From assembly GCA_041652575.1 (NCBI GenBank), contig JBAZHC010000012.1, positions 44,820 to 108,819 on the forward strand: a stretch of 64,000 bases of DNA, given 5' to 3'. Under the pieces are notes generated by a model. That model was not told the origin of the DNA. It searched no databases and saw only the letters and a list, made by a program, of their open reading frames with translations. A program made the position numbers and the translations under genes. Each line of letters begins with the position of its first letter. Positions within the stretch are counted from its first letter, which is position 1. The stretch is from Phycisphaerae bacterium. GTDB lineage: Bacteria > Planctomycetota > Phycisphaerae > Sedimentisphaerales > UBA12454. Positions 62,421 through 64,000 of the stretch are shown here, one piece after another.

Positions 62421-63290
62421 TTAAATAATTTTACTGTCTACCTTTTCAATTCTACCTGACTTGACTGATTTTTCCATAGCTTCCAAAATTTGGACAGGTT
62501 TAAGTATCTCTTCGTGTTTTTCAGGCTCGACTCCGGTTTTGAACATTTTCGTGAATATTTTAATGCCTGTTAAATACTGATTTTTGTCATAGATGATTGT
62601 CTGTTGCAAAGGACCTTTACCGCAGACAGCATTTATGATAAAATTCTGGCAACCTTCCTTGATGAAATTCAGCGTGATAATTTTTTCATCAGAATAAATC
62701 AACTGACCCGTGGCACCATTGCCATTTTTTGTTACAAGGACTTTAACAACATTATAACCAAAAGCTTTCAAAGCAGCGTCAACCTGATGGATGCCATAGA
62801 AAAAGACACCACCGTATTTACTTTTCAAATCTGCCGGCCCGTACATTGTGCCGGATAAAATATCACCGTTATTTCTGAGCTTTTTAACAAAACCGATAAA
62901 GCTTTTCTGATGAGGGATTATACTGAAACTGGTTACAGGTACTCCATGTTTTTTTGCATTCTCCAGGAATTCTATACCTTCTTTTGTTCTGTAGCAGAAG
63001 GGCTTATCAATAAAACAGGGTATTCCATTTTTTATAAACGGCAAGGCTGGCTTAAGATGATATTTTCCATGCCTGTGGTCAACGATAAGGGCGTCAATTT
63101 TACCGAGCATTTGTATAGGTTTTTCTACAATATTGGGAATCTGTCCTTCCAAAGCAGCCTTTTTGGCAAATTCTTCAGTTTCGCCCCAAAGATAATCTAC
63201 GGTAAAGTCTTTAATAAGTTTTTCAACATTAATAACTTTGGCAATACGTGCCGTGTGGCTGTTTTCAGCTCCTATAACACCTATTTTCAT
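62421..63290 (-). CDS. Short, diverged Gfo/Idh/MocA-like protein
   Basis: 289 residues, shorter than the family norm of about 340-400. The N-terminus I-G-V-I-G-A-E-N-S-H-T replaces the usual G-x-G-x-x-G loop. The D-K-P signature remains (I-D-K-P-F-C, about residue 95). The C-terminal substrate domain is reduced. AAAGGA lies 8 nt before the ATG, so it is expressed. It may bind a nucleotide differently or be a non-catalytic subunit. It is directly downstream of another Gfo/Idh/MocA gene (56-bp gap). Confidence 0.78.
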   Translation of the reverse strand: MKIGVIGAENSHTARIAKVINVEKLIKDFTVDYLWGETEEFAKKAALEGQIPNIVEKPIQMLGKIDALIVDHRHGKYHLKPALPFIKNGIPCFIDKPFCYRTKEGIEFLENAKKHGVPVTSFSIIPHQKSFIGFVKKLRNNGDILSGTMYGPADLKSKYGGVFFYGIHQVDAALKAFGYNVVKVLVTKNGNGATGQLIYSDEKIITLNFIKEGCQNFIINAVCGKGPLQQTIIYDKNQYLTGIKIFTKMFKTGVEPEKHEEILKPVQILEAMEKSVKSGRIEKVDSKII

Positions 63291-63346
63291 TGAATGTCCT
63301 TTCTGGTTAAAAAATAAAACCTTATTTATATTATAATATGCAATGA

Positions 63347-64000
63347 TTACAGAATGCTAACCTTTCTGTAAATTTGCGGATTTTGCTTCTGGCATTCTTC
63401 AATTACTGCGACCTGCTGTCTTATCTGTTCTGGCGTTATTTCCAGCGGGGCACCATGTGCCAAAGTTCTCCAGAGCATATGATAGAATCTCTTTGAAATA
63501 ACAGAGAATAAATCAGCCTGCGATTTCGGTACCTGCCAGCTTTTCTTAATCCATTCAATTGCATCGCTCGGGAAAGCCGGTGTTCCATCGGGTTTGCAGA
63601 GCGGTTTTAATATCAGTTTTGGAGACGGAGATTTTTTAGGGTCAAAATACTGCCATTCGATTTCGGTCATACTGCCTTTGAGACCTCCTGTTGTTCCATA
63701 AACTTCATATAAATTGCCTGAATATGTCTTACAGGATGAAATCTCAAGATGGATCAAAGGTCTGTCTTTACCCCTTAAAATCACAAGCACGTGGTCTTCA
63801 GCATTTCCTGCCGTTGTTGTCCTATCCATATGACAAAATATTTCCGGCATAATATCTGTGCCGAAAAGCTGTAGTGCCTGATCGAGCGGATGTGGACCTG
63901 TATTGAGCAGATTGCCGCCCATAAATTTTTGCAGAGTCTGCCAATCATACCTGCGAGCGAAACCGCTGAACGCAACGTTGATTTGTACAATTCTGCCCAG
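63347..64000 (-). CDS. Gfo/Idh/MocA family oxidoreductase (partial, N-terminus off the right edge)
   Basis: The frame is open from the right window edge to a stop at 63347 (217 codons seen). An internal methionine at 63920 is not the true start because the frame continues in the family pattern upstream of it (R-Y-D-W-Q-T-L-Q). The segment M-G-G-N-L-L-N-T-G-P-H-P-L-D-Q-A matches the catalytic histidine region of these enzymes (G-x-x-x-D/H pattern). The NAD-binding half is missing from the window. It is probably the first gene of the pair with the short homologue at 62421. Confidence 0.85.
   Translation of the reverse strand: MGRIVQINVAFSGFARRYDWQTLQKFMGGNLLNTGPHPLDQALQLFGTDIMPEIFCHMDRTTTAGNAEDHVLVILRGKDRPLIHLEISSCKTYSGNLYEVYGTTGGLKGSMTEIEWQYFDPKKSPSPKLILKPLCKPDGTPAFPSDAIEWIKKSWQVPKSQADLFSVISKRFYHMLWRTLAHGAPLEITPEQIRQQVAVIEECQKQNPQIYRKVSIL

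Overview
The window reads as a chromosomal segment of a carbohydrate-degrading planctomycete, most likely class Phycisphaerae (Sedimentisphaerales-like). This rests on gene content, not on a marker gene. It has a PEP-CTERM protein, several proteins ending in a short dockerin-like D-x-N/D-x-D cassette, a planctomycete-style prepilin-like protein, large ~700-residue sodium/solute symporters, an AraC/XylR-type regulator and many glycoside hydrolases. No rRNA or CRISPR array was seen. There is one tRNA, tRNA-Arg(CCU), at 34448-34520.

Layout. 1-2305: end of a CusB/CusC-like metal efflux operon (cut by the window edge). 2464-15551: a pectin/fucoside locus with two tandem symporters, secreted GH95, PL1 and two GH28 enzymes, and an AraC/XylR-type sensor-regulator. 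15768-22391: a GT9 glycosyltransferase followed by three tandem TMTC-like membrane proteins with TPR tails. 22924-28461: cell-surface genes (PEP-CTERM protein, LamG/glycine-rich/dockerin-like protein, prepilin-like protein). 28759-31433: a Gfo/Idh/MocA oxidoreductase convergent with a secreted GH43. 31605-37536: an accessory patch with a radical SAM protein coupled to an unrecognised methyltransferase-like protein, the tRNA, a complete IS3-family element, an integrase remnant, a DUF488 protein and a zinc ribbon protein. 37667-59085: an AraC regulator divergent from a run of 13 genes on the plus strand. 59151-64000: serine dehydratase, a sugar esterase and two Gfo/Idh/MocA proteins on the minus strand.

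The most unusual part is 38691-59085. Five diverged members of the uroporphyrinogen decarboxylase/MtaA-type methyltransferase superfamily are interleaved with GH38-, GH106-, GH1- and GH141-like enzymes, a PfkB sugar kinase, a Gfo/Idh/MocA oxidoreductase, a class III aminotransferase and an unrecognised 316-residue protein. None of these has a signal peptide, so the work appears to be cytoplasmic, whereas the 7-15 kb locus is exported. My working inference is a pathway that strips and processes modified (perhaps O-methylated) sugars from imported glycosides. No corrinoid protein lies in the window, so the cofactor chemistry is open.

Regulatory repeats tie the regions together. A 43-nt element is nearly identical before the aminotransferase and before the third URO-D gene. 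A second motif, a GCGCAAA-type half-site repeated 22 bp apart, sits between the symporters and GH95 and again before the PEP-CTERM gene. A third 22-bp-spaced repeat precedes the last URO-D gene.
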